This document shows positions 7,627-17,041 of a stretch of 64,000 nucleotides of DNA, piece by piece (within the stretch, counting starts at the first letter, position 1; the number at the start of each line of letters is the position of its first letter). The position numbers were made by a program, and so were the translations under genes. Origin of the DNA: Flavobacterium sp. (GTDB taxonomy: Bacteria; Bacteroidota; Bacteroidia; Flavobacteriales; Flavobacteriaceae); NCBI RefSeq assembly GCF_039595935.1, contig NZ_JBCNKR010000006.1:744001-808000 (forward strand). The letters are read 5' to 3'. A model generated the notes under the pieces. It saw nothing but the letters and a program-made list of their open reading frames with translations. It had not been told where the DNA came from and ran no database searches.

Positions 7627-8373
7627 CTAATTCTCTGCCTTGATCCAGTCGTATCCTTTTTCTTCCAGTTCGTAAGCCAATTCTTTTCCTCCAGATTTTA
7701 CAATTCTTCCGTTGTAAAGAACGTGAACGAAATCAGGAACGATATAATCTAACAAACGTTGGTAGTGCGTGATCACGATAATTGCGTTTTTGTCGCTTTT
7801 TAATTTGTTTACTCCGTTAGCCACAATTCTTAAAGCATCGATATCAAGACCAGAATCGGTTTCGTCAAGGATCGCTAATTTTGGCTCTAACATTGCCATT
7901 TGGAAAATCTCGTTTCTTTTTTTCTCTCCTCCGGAAAAACCTTCATTTAAAGAACGAGATAAAAATTTACGATCAATTTCTAATAATTCAGATTTCTCAC
8001 GAATTACTTTCAACATTTCGTTTGCCGGCATTTCTTCTTGTCCGTTTGCTTTACGAGTTTCGTTGATAGCAGTTTTCATAAAGTTAGTTACGCTAACTCC
8101 AGGAATTTCTACCGGATATTGAAAAGAAAGGAAAACACCTTTATGTGCTCTTTCTTCAGGAGCTAAATCAGCAAGATCTTCTCCGTCAAGAATAACTTCT
8201 CCATCTGTAACTTCATAATTTTCATTTCCTGCAATAACAGCAGAAAGTGTACTTTTTCCAGAACCGTTTGGTCCCATGATAGCGTGAACTTCTCCAGCTT
8301 TAACTTCTATATTAATTCCTTTCAGGATTTCTTTATCACCAATTGCGGCGTGAAGGTTTTTTATTGATAACAT
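7627..8373 (-). CDS. sufC: Fe-S cluster assembly ATPase SufC
   Basis: The 248-aa ABC-type ATPase has Walker A GPNGSGKST (residues 34-42), an ABC signature GFSGGEKKRNE as in other SufC proteins, and Walker B LAILDETDSGLD. It powers the SufBC2D scaffold in the cytoplasm. The length is typical and the start ATG at 8371-8373 lies 11 bases after the upstream FMN reductase gene. Confidence 0.97.
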   Translation of the reverse strand: MLSIKNLHAAIGDKEILKGINIEVKAGEVHAIMGPNGSGKSTLSAVIAGNENYEVTDGEVILDGEDLADLAPEERAHKGVFLSFQYPVEIPGVSVTNFMKTAINETRKANGQEEMPANEMLKVIREKSELLEIDRKFLSRSLNEGFSGGEKKRNEIFQMAMLEPKLAILDETDSGLDIDALRIVANGVNKLKSDKNAIIVITHYQRLLDYIVPDFVHVLYNGRIVKSGGKELAYELEEKGYDWIKAEN

Positions 8374-8384
8374 TGTTTTTTATT

Positions 8385-8873
8385 TTATATAAATGTCAAT
8401 TCTATTTTTGTTTGGTGGTTTAGGATGTTGGCATTAAAATGCGCGTGTCCTAAATATTCCATGCCTAAATAATCGGCTGATTTTTGAAACGGGATATAAA
8501 AACTATCTTCGATTTCATTGTCGTGTGAATTTGTAATCACACCAATTTTCTTTCCTCTTAGTTTTCGTCCGGTTTCTTTTTCAATTCGGATTAAATCTGA
8601 AATCCTGTCGAAAAAGACCTTCATAATTCCGCTCATATTATACCAATAAACCGGCGTTGCAAAAATTAAGGTGTCGTACTCTTCCAGTATTCTTCTTATT
8701 AAAGGAAGAAAATCATCGTCTATATTTTTGCTTTCGTAATCGTAATACGAAATATTGTAATCACTTAAATTCACTACATCGATGTGATGTTCTTTAGAAA
8801 TTTCGTCCACAATTTTTGTTGTGTTTCCGTTTTTTCTGGAAGAACCTAAAATGATAACTTTTTTATTTTCCAT
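8385..8873 (-). CDS. NAD(P)H-dependent FMN reductase (flavodoxin-like fold)
   Basis: The 162-aa protein has the FMN phosphate loop GSSRKNGNTTK (residues 10-20) and the flavin-binding TPVYWYNMSG, both hallmarks of the NADPH-dependent FMN reductase/NAD(P)H oxidoreductase family. Such enzymes reduce flavins or quinones in the cytoplasm. It is embedded between sufB and sufC, so it might support electron supply or protection during Fe-S assembly; that is inference from position only. Confidence 0.85.
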   Translation of the reverse strand: MENKKVIILGSSRKNGNTTKIVDEISKEHHIDVVNLSDYNISYYDYESKNIDDDFLPLIRRILEEYDTLIFATPVYWYNMSGIMKVFFDRISDLIRIEKETGRKLRGKKIGVITNSHDNEIEDSFYIPFQKSADYLGMEYLGHAHFNANILNHQTKIELTFI

Positions 8874-8910
8874 TAATACTTATTCGTAATGTCCTTTTAA
8901 TGAAAATAAA

Positions 8911-9132
8911 TTATTTCCACAAATTGTCTAAATCTTCTTTAGTCATTTTTATGCCTCTGCCTTCTTTAATATCTTTTTGGGCTTCCAGTATTTCTTTTAC
9001 AAATTCTGGATTGTATGGCTTTTCAATCTCTTCAATTTCGAAATTCAAACGTTTTGCAAGTGCTTTTAAAACTGGCAAATCTTTTTTCTTTACGTTTTTC
9101 AGAGTTAAATTCATGACTAGTTTTTTTGACAT
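8911..9132 (-). CDS. Small antitoxin-like protein (DUF2683-like), no toxin adjacent
   Basis: This is a 73-aa protein with a beta-strand start (MNLTLKNVKKKD) and the typical ParE-antitoxin-like ending: YNPEFVKEILEAQKDIKEGR, then EDLDNLWK. Its ATG overlaps the sufB stop by one base (TAATG), so it is translationally coupled to sufB; an ATG at 9112-9114 is an alternative start. No toxin gene follows: the next gene is an FMN reductase. It may be an orphan antitoxin or a relative with another role. Confidence 0.65.
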   Translation of the reverse strand: MSKKLVMNLTLKNVKKKDLPVLKALAKRLNFEIEEIEKPYNPEFVKEILEAQKDIKEGRGIKMTKEDLDNLWK

Positions 9133-10580
9133 TATCCAACAGAACCCTCTAAAGAAATCTCTAATAATTTTTGAGCTTCAACAGCAAATTCCATTGGAAG
9201 TTTGTTTAGTACATCTTTACTAAAACCGTTTACAATTAAGGCAATTGCTTTTTCAGTTGGAATACCTCTTTGGTTGCAATAAAAAACCTGATCTTCTCCA
9301 ATTTTACTTGTCGTTGCTTCGTGTTCGATTTTAGCCGATGGATTTTTACTTTCGATATAAGGGAAAGTATGCGCACCGCAATTGTTACCCATTAACAATG
9401 AATCACATTGAGAAAAGTTTCTTGCATTTTCTGCTCTTGGTGAAATCTGCACTAAACCACGGTAACTATTTTGTGATTTTCCAGCCGAAATACCTTTAGA
9501 AATAATAGTCGATTTAGTGTTTTTACCTAAATGGATCATTTTTGTTCCAGTATCTGCTTGTTGGAAATTATTGGTAACAGCAATAGAGTAAAATTCTCCT
9601 ACTGAATTGTCTCCTTTAAGTACACAAGAAGGGTATTTCCAAGTTACAGCAGAACCCGTTTCAACTTGTGTCCAGGAAATTTTAGCGTTTGTTTCGCATA
9701 AACCTCTTTTAGTTACGAAATTGTAAACTCCACCTTTTCCTTCTTTGTTTCCTGGGAACCAGTTCTGAACGGTAGAATATTTAATTTCAGCATCATCCAA
9801 AGCGATTAATTCAACTACAGCAGCGTGCAACTGATTTTCATCACGGCTTGGCGCTGTACATCCTTCAAGATAAGAAACATAACTTCCTTCATCAGCAATA
9901 ACTAGAGTTCTTTCGAATTGTCCAGTTCCAGCTTGATTGATTCTAAAATAAGTTGAAAGTTCCATAGGGCATTTTACGCCTTTTGGAATATAACAGAAAC
10001 TTCCGTCAGAGAAAACTGCAGAGTTTAATGCTGCATAGAAGTTGTCTTTTTGAGGTACAACAGTTCCTAAATATTTTTTTACTAATTCTGGATGTTCTTT
10101 AATAGCTTCAGAAATTGGACAGAAAATAATTCCTTTTTCTGCCAAAGTTTTCTTGAAAGTTGTAGCTACAGAAACAGAATCGACAACAATATCCATTGCG
10201 ATATTGTTCATTTTTTTCTGCTCGTCAAGAGAAATTCCAAGTTTTTTGTACATCTCTAATAATTCAGGATCTACATCGTCCAGAGTTTTATTAGGATCTA
10301 CTTGTTTTGGAGCTGAATAGTATGAAATCGCCTGAAAATCTGGTTTTTCGTAACTTACGTTTGCCCATTCTGGCTCAATCATTTCTTTCCAGGCACGGAA
10401 TGCCTCGATGCGCCATTCGGTCATCCATTCAGGTTCTTCTTTTTTAAGCGAAATAGCTCTTACAATCTCCTCGTTTAAGCCAATAGGGAAAGTTTCAGAT
10501 TCTATATTGGTATAAAATCCGTACTCATATTCTTTAGTTTCCAGTTCGATCTTTAAATCGTCTTCGGTGTATTTGCTCAT
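9132..10580 (-). CDS. sufB: Fe-S cluster assembly protein SufB
   Basis: The 482-aa scaffold protein shows the SufB signature ([10 protein letters not shown], then [20 protein letters not shown]), the beta-helix core with [17 protein letters not shown], and the C-terminal [10 protein letters not shown]. It assembles 4Fe-4S clusters with SufC and SufD. The length fits the family. It lies 88 bases downstream of sufA, with repeat copy 4 in the gap, and its stop overlaps the next start. Confidence 0.97.
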   Translation of the reverse strand: MSKYTEDDLKIELETKEYEYGFYTNIESETFPIGLNEEIVRAISLKKEEPEWMTEWRIEAFRAWKEMIEPEWANVSYEKPDFQAISYYSAPKQVDPNKTLDDVDPELLEMYKKLGISLDEQKKMNNIAMDIVVDSVSVATTFKKTLAEKGIIFCPISEAIKEHPELVKKYLGTVVPQKDNFYAALNSAVFSDGSFCYIPKGVKCPMELSTYFRINQAGTGQFERTLVIADEGSYVSYLEGCTAPSRDENQLHAAVVELIALDDAEIKYSTVQNWFPGNKEGKGGVYNFVTKRGLCETNAKISWTQVETGSAVTWKYPSCVLKGDNSVGEFYSIAVTNNFQQADTGTKMIHLGKNTKSTIISKGISAGKSQNSYRGLVQISPRAENARNFSQCDSLLMGNNCGAHTFPYIESKNPSAKIEHEATTSKIGEDQVFYCNQRGIPTEKAIALIVNGFSKDVLNKLPMEFAVEAQKLLEISLEGSVG

Positions 10581-10593
10581 TATATTTTAATGT

Positions 10594-10676
10594 TGTCTTA
10601 AAGTTGTAAAGTCCAAAGTTGTAAAGTCACCAGGCAGTCTTTTAGACTTTATGACTTTCGGCTTTTGACTAAAGAG
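10594..10676. repeat. Intergenic repeat, GACTTTATGACTTTC family, copy 4
   Basis: The left part is a diverged tandem (AAAGTTGTAAAGTCC, then AAAGTTGTAAAGTC). The right part reads GACTTTATGACTTTCGGC and then TTTTGACT, so left and right can pair. It fills the sufA-sufB junction. Confidence 0.8.
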
Positions 10677-10998
10677 AAAATGATTCTCCGCATCCGCAAG
10701 TTCTGCTCGCGTTAGGATTATTGAAAACAAAACCTTTTCCGTTTAATCCGCCAGAAAATTCTAAAATTGTTCCGGCTAAATATAGAAATGATTTTTTTTC
10801 AACAGCAATAGATATATCGTTGTCTACAAATATTTTATCGTCTTCGTTTTTGGTTTTATCAAATTTTAATTCATATGATAAACCAGAGCATCCGCCGCTT
10901 TTAACACCAACTCTTACATAGTCGTGCGCAGCATCAAAACCGTCGTCTTTCATTAAGTCGATGATTTTCTTTTTGGCAGTATCAGAAACTTTTATCAT
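10669..10998 (-). CDS. sufA: HesB/IscA-type A-type Fe-S carrier (SufA-like)
   Basis: The 109-aa protein has the three conserved Cys of A-type carriers: C37 in GGCSGLSY and C101/C103 in CGCGESFSL at the C terminus. It receives clusters from SufBCD and delivers them to apoproteins. It is the first gene of the suf transcript, downstream of a clear -7 box at 11100-11107. The SufA or ErpA/IscA subtype cannot be separated by sequence inspection alone. Confidence 0.93.
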   Translation of the reverse strand: MIKVSDTAKKKIIDLMKDDGFDAAHDYVRVGVKSGGCSGLSYELKFDKTKNEDDKIFVDNDISIAVEKKSFLYLAGTILEFSGGLNGKGFVFNNPNASRTCGCGESFSL

Positions 10999-11099
10999 TG
11001 TTCTTAAGATGTTTGTTTTTTAATGGACATTTTTTCTTCTGTAATGAATTTAGTACAGATTTAAAACGCTAATTTTCAATGTTAAATAGAAATTGTCTG

Positions 11100-11107
11100 C
11101 AAAGATA
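11100..11107 (-). promoter_or_regulatory. Candidate -7 box of the suf operon
   Basis: The minus strand reads TATCTTTGC, an exact TAnnTTTG. It lies about 100 bases before sufA, leaving a leader of roughly 95 bases. No IscR-like or Fur-like palindrome was recognised in the leader. The rest of the 10999-11363 gap is AT-rich with no coding potential that I can see. Confidence 0.65.
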
Positions 11108-11315
11108 CGACTTAAAAACCTTTTTCCATAACGGTTCACATTATTATAACAAATGTTAAAATAGATAGAAGTTATTTCTTTTAAAAAAAATGTCTGCTAG
11201 TGACTTAAATTTTACAAGAGATTTTGTTTTTGAGAGAAAAGTATGATTTTTATTTAAAACATTGATTTTCTGTGTGTTAAGTTACGGTAAAATAGATAAA
11301 AAACCGTATTTCTAC

Positions 11316-11347
11316 TTGTTCTATCGAATAAAATATTGGTATTTTTG
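11316..11347 (+). promoter_or_regulatory. Candidate promoter of the coiled-coil membrane protein
   Basis: TTG at 11316-11318 and TATTTTTG at 11340-11347 are separated by 21 bases, within the range seen for Flavobacterium promoters. The ATG follows 16 bases after the -7 box. Confidence 0.55.
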
Positions 11348-11363
11348 TAATAAATTGTGAAGA

Positions 11364-12293
11364 ATGATAAAGAAAAATTACACAAGTGAATGGATTAGGG
11401 TACTTTTTGCAATATTTTTTATTTTTGGAATTGGTGCTACATTTTACATATTTAGCAAAGAGTTAAAGGACGAAGCGGATAAGGTAAAAGCAAGTAATAA
11501 TGCAATTAAGCTTGTTAATCCTGCCAAACGATCTAATGCGCAAAAAAGTATACTCGATTCTTTAAATATTTTAAAATTAGAATACGAAGTTGCAATTCTT
11601 GAAAAAACAGCACTTTCAGAACAGTTAGCATTCGAAAAAAAGAATGTCGAAAATTTAATGGAAATTATAAAAGCTTCAAATAATCCTTCGGTCATTCAAA
11701 TCAAAATTTACCGAAAACAGCTTTCAGATTTACAGACTGCATTAGCCTCTAAAGTGGCAGAAATTAAAACTTTAAAATCCCAAAATAAAAACCTGCTTAC
11801 AGAAATTGAAACTCAAAATGTTGTAATGTACAAGCAAAAAGCAGAAAATGATACTTTAATTTCAAATCAGAAAAAATTAGAATCGACCATAAAAGATGCT
11901 TCCAAACTGTTTCTCAATAATTTTAAAGTAGTTGCTATGAAGGAGAAAAAGTCAGGAAAAGAACAGGAAACAGATAAAGCAAAAAGTGCAGATAAACTTA
12001 AAATCAGTTTTTCGGTAAATGGAAATGCAATTGCTAAAACAGGAAAAAGAGTATTTTATATTCAGGTTTTAGATCAAAAAAATACTGTTTTGGGCGAAAA
12101 CAAACTCATTGAATTCGGCAACGATAAAGCTTTGGTTTACAGTTTTATAGTTGCTGCAGACTTTCAGGGAAAACCTCTAAACGTTTATGGCGTTTTAAAT
12201 TCAGATGAGAAAGAATTTAAAAAAGGAACCTATTTTGTCAACTTCTTCGACAAACAAGAAATAATGGGAAGCGCTTCAATTTCATTAGAATAA
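11364..12293 (+). CDS. Membrane-anchored coiled-coil protein of unknown function
   Basis: The 309-aa product has one N-terminal membrane helix (about residues 12-30). A long Lys/Glu/Leu-rich coiled coil (about 60-180) follows, then a Lys-rich linker and a C-terminal domain of beta-strand character (KISFSVNGNA to FVNFFDKQE, about 205-309). The arrangement suggests an inner-membrane protein with a periplasmic coiled coil and small beta domain. I do not recognise a characterised family. It stands alone with its own promoter. Confidence 0.75.
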   Translation: MIKKNYTSEWIRVLFAIFFIFGIGATFYIFSKELKDEADKVKASNNAIKLVNPAKRSNAQKSILDSLNILKLEYEVAILEKTALSEQLAFEKKNVENLMEIIKASNNPSVIQIKIYRKQLSDLQTALASKVAEIKTLKSQNKNLLTEIETQNVVMYKQKAENDTLISNQKKLESTIKDASKLFLNNFKVVAMKEKKSGKEQETDKAKSADKLKISFSVNGNAIAKTGKRVFYIQVLDQKNTVLGENKLIEFGNDKALVYSFIVAADFQGKPLNVYGVLNSDEKEFKKGTYFVNFFDKQEIMGSASISLE

Positions 12294-12346
12294 TTACCAC
12301 AAATGAGTTTTAAAGAGAAATTTTAGCAAAAGGAAACAGGATTTCC

Positions 12347-12354
12347 TAGCTTTG
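12347..12354 (+). promoter_or_regulatory. Candidate -7 box for the MBL-fold hydrolase
   Basis: TAGCTTTG matches TAnnTTTG, 24 bases before the ATG at 12379. No clear TTG is seen at the -33 position. Confidence 0.45.
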
Positions 12355-12378
12355 TTTTTGTATTAGAAATTTAAACTC

Positions 12379-13236
12379 ATGAAACTTTACCCAATAGAAT
12401 CCGGAAATTTTAAATTAGACGGCGGCGCTATGTTTGGTGTCGTTCCTAAAACTATATGGAACAAAACCAATCCAGCCGATGAAAATAATTTAATTGATAT
12501 TGCTGCACGTTGTTTATTAATTGAAGAAGGCAATCGCCTGATTTTGATTGATACCGGAATGGGCGACAAACAATCAGAAAAATTCTTTGGTTATTATTCG
12601 CTTTGGGGATCACATTCAATCGATAAATCTTTGGCAAAATATGGTTTTCACCGAGATGATATTACAGATGTTTTTATGACACACTTGCATTTTGATCATT
12701 GCGGCGGAAGTGTTCAGTGGAATTCTGATAAAACTTTTTACGAGCCAGCTTTTAAAAATGCAAAATTCTGGACAAATGAAAATCATTGGAACTGGGCAAC
12801 AAAGCCTAATGCACGTGAAAAAGCTTCTTTTTTAACAGAGAACATTCTCCCAATGCAGGAAAGCGGACAATTGAATTTTATTGAAAGACCGGAAAATGAT
12901 TTTGGTTTTTCAAAAGAATTAGGCTTCGGAATTTTCTATGCTGATGGCCATACAGAAAAACAAATGATTCCGCATATTCAATACAAAGATAAAACGATCG
13001 TTTTTTGTGCCGATTTATTGGCAACAGCCGGACATATTCCACTTCCGTATGTAATGGGATATGATACAAGACCACTTTTAACCTTAGATGAAAAAGCAAA
13101 ATTTTTAAATGCTGCAGCTGATAATAATTATTATTTGTTTTTAGAGCATGATGCTCACAATCAAATCATAACGGTTGAACATACTGAAAAAGGCGTGAGA
13201 TTGAAAGAGGTGTTTACTTGCGAGGATATTTTTTAA
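12379..13236 (+). CDS. MBL-fold metallo-hydrolase
   Basis: The 285-aa protein has the metal-binding motif THLHFDHCGG, further metal-ligand regions YADGHTEKQ and FCADLLATAGH, and a final LEHDAH. This is the pattern of metallo-beta-lactamase-fold hydrolases of the lactonase/ribonuclease-like group. It lacks a signal peptide, so it is cytoplasmic. The substrate cannot be read from the sequence. It is monocistronic, between unrelated genes. Confidence 0.85.
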   Translation: MKLYPIESGNFKLDGGAMFGVVPKTIWNKTNPADENNLIDIAARCLLIEEGNRLILIDTGMGDKQSEKFFGYYSLWGSHSIDKSLAKYGFHRDDITDVFMTHLHFDHCGGSVQWNSDKTFYEPAFKNAKFWTNENHWNWATKPNAREKASFLTENILPMQESGQLNFIERPENDFGFSKELGFGIFYADGHTEKQMIPHIQYKDKTIVFCADLLATAGHIPLPYVMGYDTRPLLTLDEKAKFLNAAADNNYYLFLEHDAHNQIITVEHTEKGVRLKEVFTCEDIF

Positions 13237-13374
13237 ATTTCTGTGTACGAATAATAGGAATTCGCTTTAATAAATTAGGTATATTTCATAACACAGTGTT
13301 AACAGTTAGCTTTTTGTAACAAAAAAGCATAATTTAGACCCATCTTTTAACTTTACAATTATATTTATAGATAC

Positions 13375-15009
13375 ATGAGTCATATAAAACCTCTTAAATT
13401 ATCTGCTTTTGCATTACTTGTTTTAGCAGGATGCAGCGCAACTGTACAAGCGCAGGTTTCAGCACCTAAAGAATTTATTACAGCACCTATAGCTGTTGTA
13501 AAAAAAGCACCGGTTAGCGAAAATGAATTAAAAAGATGGAGTCATCTTGATTTGATAAAAGATTCAATTCCGGGAATGAGTGTTGATAAGGCTTACGCCG
13601 AATTGCTTCAGGGAAAAACCGGTAAAAAGGTTATTGTAGGAATTGTAGATTCTGGTGTTGATATCGAACATGAAGATCTAAAAGGAATGATTTGGACAAA
13701 TCCAAAAGAAATTCCAGGAAACGGAATTGATGATGATAAAAACGGTTTTATTGATGATGTTCACGGATGGAATTTCCTTGGAGATGCTGTTGCCGAAAAT
13801 CTTGAAATGACGCGTATCGTTAAAAAGAAAGACGACGGTTCTGCAGAATATAAACAGGCTTTAGCTCAATACAATGAGAAATATGAAAAAGCTTTAAAAG
13901 ATAAACAACAAGTAGATTTTTTACTTGACGTTCATAATACAATCAAAAAAGAGCTTAACAAAACGACTTATAAAATAGAAGATTTAGCGACTATTACTTC
14001 TACAGATCCAAAAGTTGAGAGAAGTAAAATGATAATGACTCAAATCTTTACAAATGCCGGACCAACTTTTGATCCTGAAGCTGAACTTGAAGATTACAGA
14101 GAACATGTTTATGATGAGTTAAATTACAACTTAAACAAAGAGTTTGACGGAAGAAAAGTGGTTGGAGATAATCCGGATGATATAAAAAACAATCATTATG
14201 GAAATAATATTGTTTTTGGCCCGGATAAAGAAAAAGCACTTCACGGAACTCACGTGGCCGGAATTATTGCACAAGTTCGAGGCAATAATTTAGGTGGAGA
14301 CGGAATTACTAATAATGTTGAAATATTGACTGTAAGAGCCGTTCCTGACGGAGATGAATACGACAAGGATATTGCACTTGCCATTCGTTACGCAGTAGAC
14401 AATGGAGCAAAAGTAATCAACGGAAGTTTCGGAAAAAGTTTTTCTCCACATAAAGACTGGGTTTACGATGCGATTAAATATGCAGCAAAAAAAGATGTTT
14501 TAATTGTTCACGCAGCTGGTAATGACGGTTATAATATTGATGAAACAAAAAACATCAATTACCCAAATGATTCTAAAGACAACGTAAAAGAATTTGCAGA
14601 TAATGTGATCACAATTGGGGCCATTAACAAGCAATATGGAGAAACTGTTGTAGCAGGATTTTCGAACTTCGGAAAAATAAATGTTGACGTTTTTGCTCCG
14701 GGTGAAGAAATTTATGCAACAGTTCCAAACAACAAATACAAATATTTACAAGGAACTTCAATGGCGTCTCCAAACGCAGCGGGAGTTGCTGCTTTGATTC
14801 GTTCTTATTATCCAAAATTAAAAGCTTCTCAGGTTAAGAAAATTTTAATGGAATCAGGAGTTGCCCTTCCTGCAAAAGTGGTTTTGGGTGAGAGCGAAAA
14901 TCCAGATGAAAAACCAGTAGCGGTTTCTTCTGCAGAATCATCAAAAACAGCAAAAATGGTAAACGCTTACAATGCTTTATTAATGGCTGAAAAAATGTCC
15001 AAAAAATAA
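13375..15009 (+). CDS. S8 family (subtilisin-like) serine peptidase, exported
   Basis: The 544-aa protein has an N-terminal export signal with a lipobox LAGC (Cys 20), though a signal peptidase I site (AQA-like) further on is also possible. The catalytic triad is D92 (IVDSGVDIEH), H290 (HGTHVAGI) and S462 (GTSMASPNAAG). A long insertion of about 150 residues between the Asp and His motifs is typical of Bacteroidetes S8 peptidases. It probably acts on proteins in the periplasm or at the cell surface. A terminator follows before the M1 peptidase gene. Confidence 0.92.
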   Translation: MSHIKPLKLSAFALLVLAGCSATVQAQVSAPKEFITAPIAVVKKAPVSENELKRWSHLDLIKDSIPGMSVDKAYAELLQGKTGKKVIVGIVDSGVDIEHEDLKGMIWTNPKEIPGNGIDDDKNGFIDDVHGWNFLGDAVAENLEMTRIVKKKDDGSAEYKQALAQYNEKYEKALKDKQQVDFLLDVHNTIKKELNKTTYKIEDLATITSTDPKVERSKMIMTQIFTNAGPTFDPEAELEDYREHVYDELNYNLNKEFDGRKVVGDNPDDIKNNHYGNNIVFGPDKEKALHGTHVAGIIAQVRGNNLGGDGITNNVEILTVRAVPDGDEYDKDIALAIRYAVDNGAKVINGSFGKSFSPHKDWVYDAIKYAAKKDVLIVHAAGNDGYNIDETKNINYPNDSKDNVKEFADNVITIGAINKQYGETVVAGFSNFGKINVDVFAPGEEIYATVPNNKYKYLQGTSMASPNAAGVAALIRSYYPKLKASQVKKILMESGVALPAKVVLGESENPDEKPVAVSSAESSKTAKMVNAYNALLMAEKMSKK

Positions 15010-15031
15010 AAAACACATAGAATACTAATCC

Positions 15032-15060
15032 AATGGAAGAGCCGCAGCTCTTCCATTTTC
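15032..15060 (+). terminator. Terminator after the S8 peptidase
   Basis: Arms AATGGAAGAGC (15032-15042) and GCTCTTCCATT (15047-15057) pair perfectly around a CGCA loop, followed by a short T-rich stretch. Confidence 0.8.
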
Positions 15061-15075
15061 ATTATTAAAATTAAC

Positions 15076-16955
15076 ATGCGAAAAATTATTTTACTTTCTT
15101 TTTTGAGCTTAGGTTTAAACTCTGCTTTTGCCCAAAGTGCCCCATATTGGCAGCAGCACGCCGATTATAAAATGGAGGTTTCAATGGATGTAAAAAACTA
15201 TCAGTACAAAGGGAAGCAAGAATTGGTTTATACCAATAATTCTCCTGATACTCTAAGAAAAGTGTTTTATCATTTATATCCAAATGCTTTTCAGCCGGGA
15301 AGTGAAATGGACGCTCGTCTTCATTTTATCAAAGATCCTGACGGAAGAATGGTAAACAAAGTAAAAACTGCTGATGGAAAAGAAGTAAAACAAAGCCGTA
15401 TTGAGACTTTAAAACCAAATGAAATTGGGTACTTAAAAATTGCTAACTTCAAACAAGACGGTGTTTCTGCTCAGACAAGAATTTCAAATACAGTTTTAGA
15501 AGTAACTTTACCTAAACCAATTTTGCCAAATTCTAAAACTACTTTTACATTAGATTTTGATGGTCAGGTTCCGGTACAAATTCGTCGTTCAGGAAGAAAT
15601 AATTCTGAAGGAGTCGAACTTTCTATGTCGCAATGGTATCCAAAATTAGCCGAATTTGATTTTGAAGGCTGGCACGCAGATCCTTATATCGCAAGAGAAT
15701 TTCATGGTGTTTGGGGTAATTTTGATGTAAAAATTACCATTGACAAAGAGTACACAATTGGTGGTTCTGGATATTTGCAAGACAAAAACTCAATTGGGCA
15801 TGGTTACGAAGACGCTGGTGTAACAGTTGTTTATCCTAAAAAAGCAAAAACGTTGACATGGCATTTTATTGCACCAAATGTTCACGATTTTACATGGGCG
15901 GCTGATAAAGAATATACACATGATATTGTAAAAGGACCAAATGATGTTGATTTGCATTTCTTCTACAAAAACAATGAAAAGACGACTGCAAACTGGAAAC
16001 AGTTAGAACCATTGATGGTAAAAGTGATGGATTATTACAACCACAGAGTTGGAGCTTATCCATACAAACAATATTCATTTATTCAGGGCGGCGACGGCGG
16101 AATGGAGTATGCAATGTGTACTTTAATGTTAGGAAACGGAACTCTTGAAGGAATTCTGGGAACTGCAACTCACGAATTAGGACACTCTTGGTTCCAGCAT
16201 ATTTTAGCTTCAAACGAATCAAAACATCCTTGGATGGATGAAGGTTTTACAACTTACATTGAAGACAGTGCTTTGAATGAATTAAAAGGAGAAAAAAAGA
16301 AGCAAATCCGTTTAAAGGAACTTATGCTGCTTATTACAGTTTAGTTAATTCTGGTAAAGAACAGCCACAGACAACACACGGAGACCGTTATGACGAAAAT
16401 CGTCCATACAGTATTTCATCTTATGTAAAAGGATGCATCTTCTTGGCACAATTAGAATATGTAATTGGAAAAGAAAATCTGGATGCTACTTTAAAAAGAT
16501 ATTACAGCGATTTTAAATTCAAACATCCAACTCCAAATGATATCAAAAGAACTGCAGAAAGAGTTTCCGGAGCTGAACTAGATTGGTATTTAGTAGATTG
16601 GGCACAAACGGCTAACACGATCGATTACGGAATTAAAGATGTTGCTGATAATTCAGGAAAAACAACAGTTTCTTTAGAAAGAATTGGAAGAATGCCAATG
16701 CCAATCGACTTGAAAGTTGATTATACTGACGGGACATCAGAAACATTCTACATTCCGTTAAGAATGATGAATTTCATTAAACCGAACCCAAATCCAAACG
16801 AAAAAAGAACAGTTTTAGAAGACTGGGCTTGGGCACAGCAAAATTATAGTTTTACGATTGATAAAAACAAAACAGCAATCAAAAAAATCACAATTGATCC
16901 AAGTGGATTAATGGCAGATGTAAAACCTGCCAATAATGCTTTTGAAGTGAAATAA
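15076..16955 (+). pseudogene. M1 family aminopeptidase-like metallopeptidase, one frameshift
   Basis: The gene reads as an exported M1 peptidase: signal peptide (cleaved near AFAQ), substrate motif GGMEYAM, zinc motif H366-ELG-H370 and the downstream WMDEGF carrying the third ligand. The frame breaks in the A-run at 16292-16298 (7 A). With 8 A it reads GEKKEANPFKGTYAAYYSLV and stays open to 16955, giving about 626 aa, normal for this family. A second ATG-led frame at 16443 is only the tail of the same gene. A homopolymer sequencing error is as likely as a true mutation. Confidence 0.88.
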
Positions 16956-16978
16956 AACTTTATAATACTTTTAAAAAG

Positions 16979-17011
16979 AAGCCCTTAAAACTAAATTTAA
17001 GGGCTTTTTTA
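16979..17011 (+). terminator. Terminator after the M1 peptidase
   Basis: AAGCCCTTAAA (16979-16989) pairs with TTTAAGGGCTT (16996-17006) and is followed by a T-run. Confidence 0.85.
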
Positions 17012-17041
17012 TTTCAAATTTATTTCAAAAATCGTTAAGAA

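Noticed and set aside
8900..9223. A 107-codon plus-strand frame over the antitoxin-like gene
   Set aside because: It is antisense to two well supported minus-strand genes and has no recognisable features.
16443..16955. An independent 170-aa gene
   Set aside because: It is the C-terminal part of the M1 peptidase; one added A upstream joins the frames.
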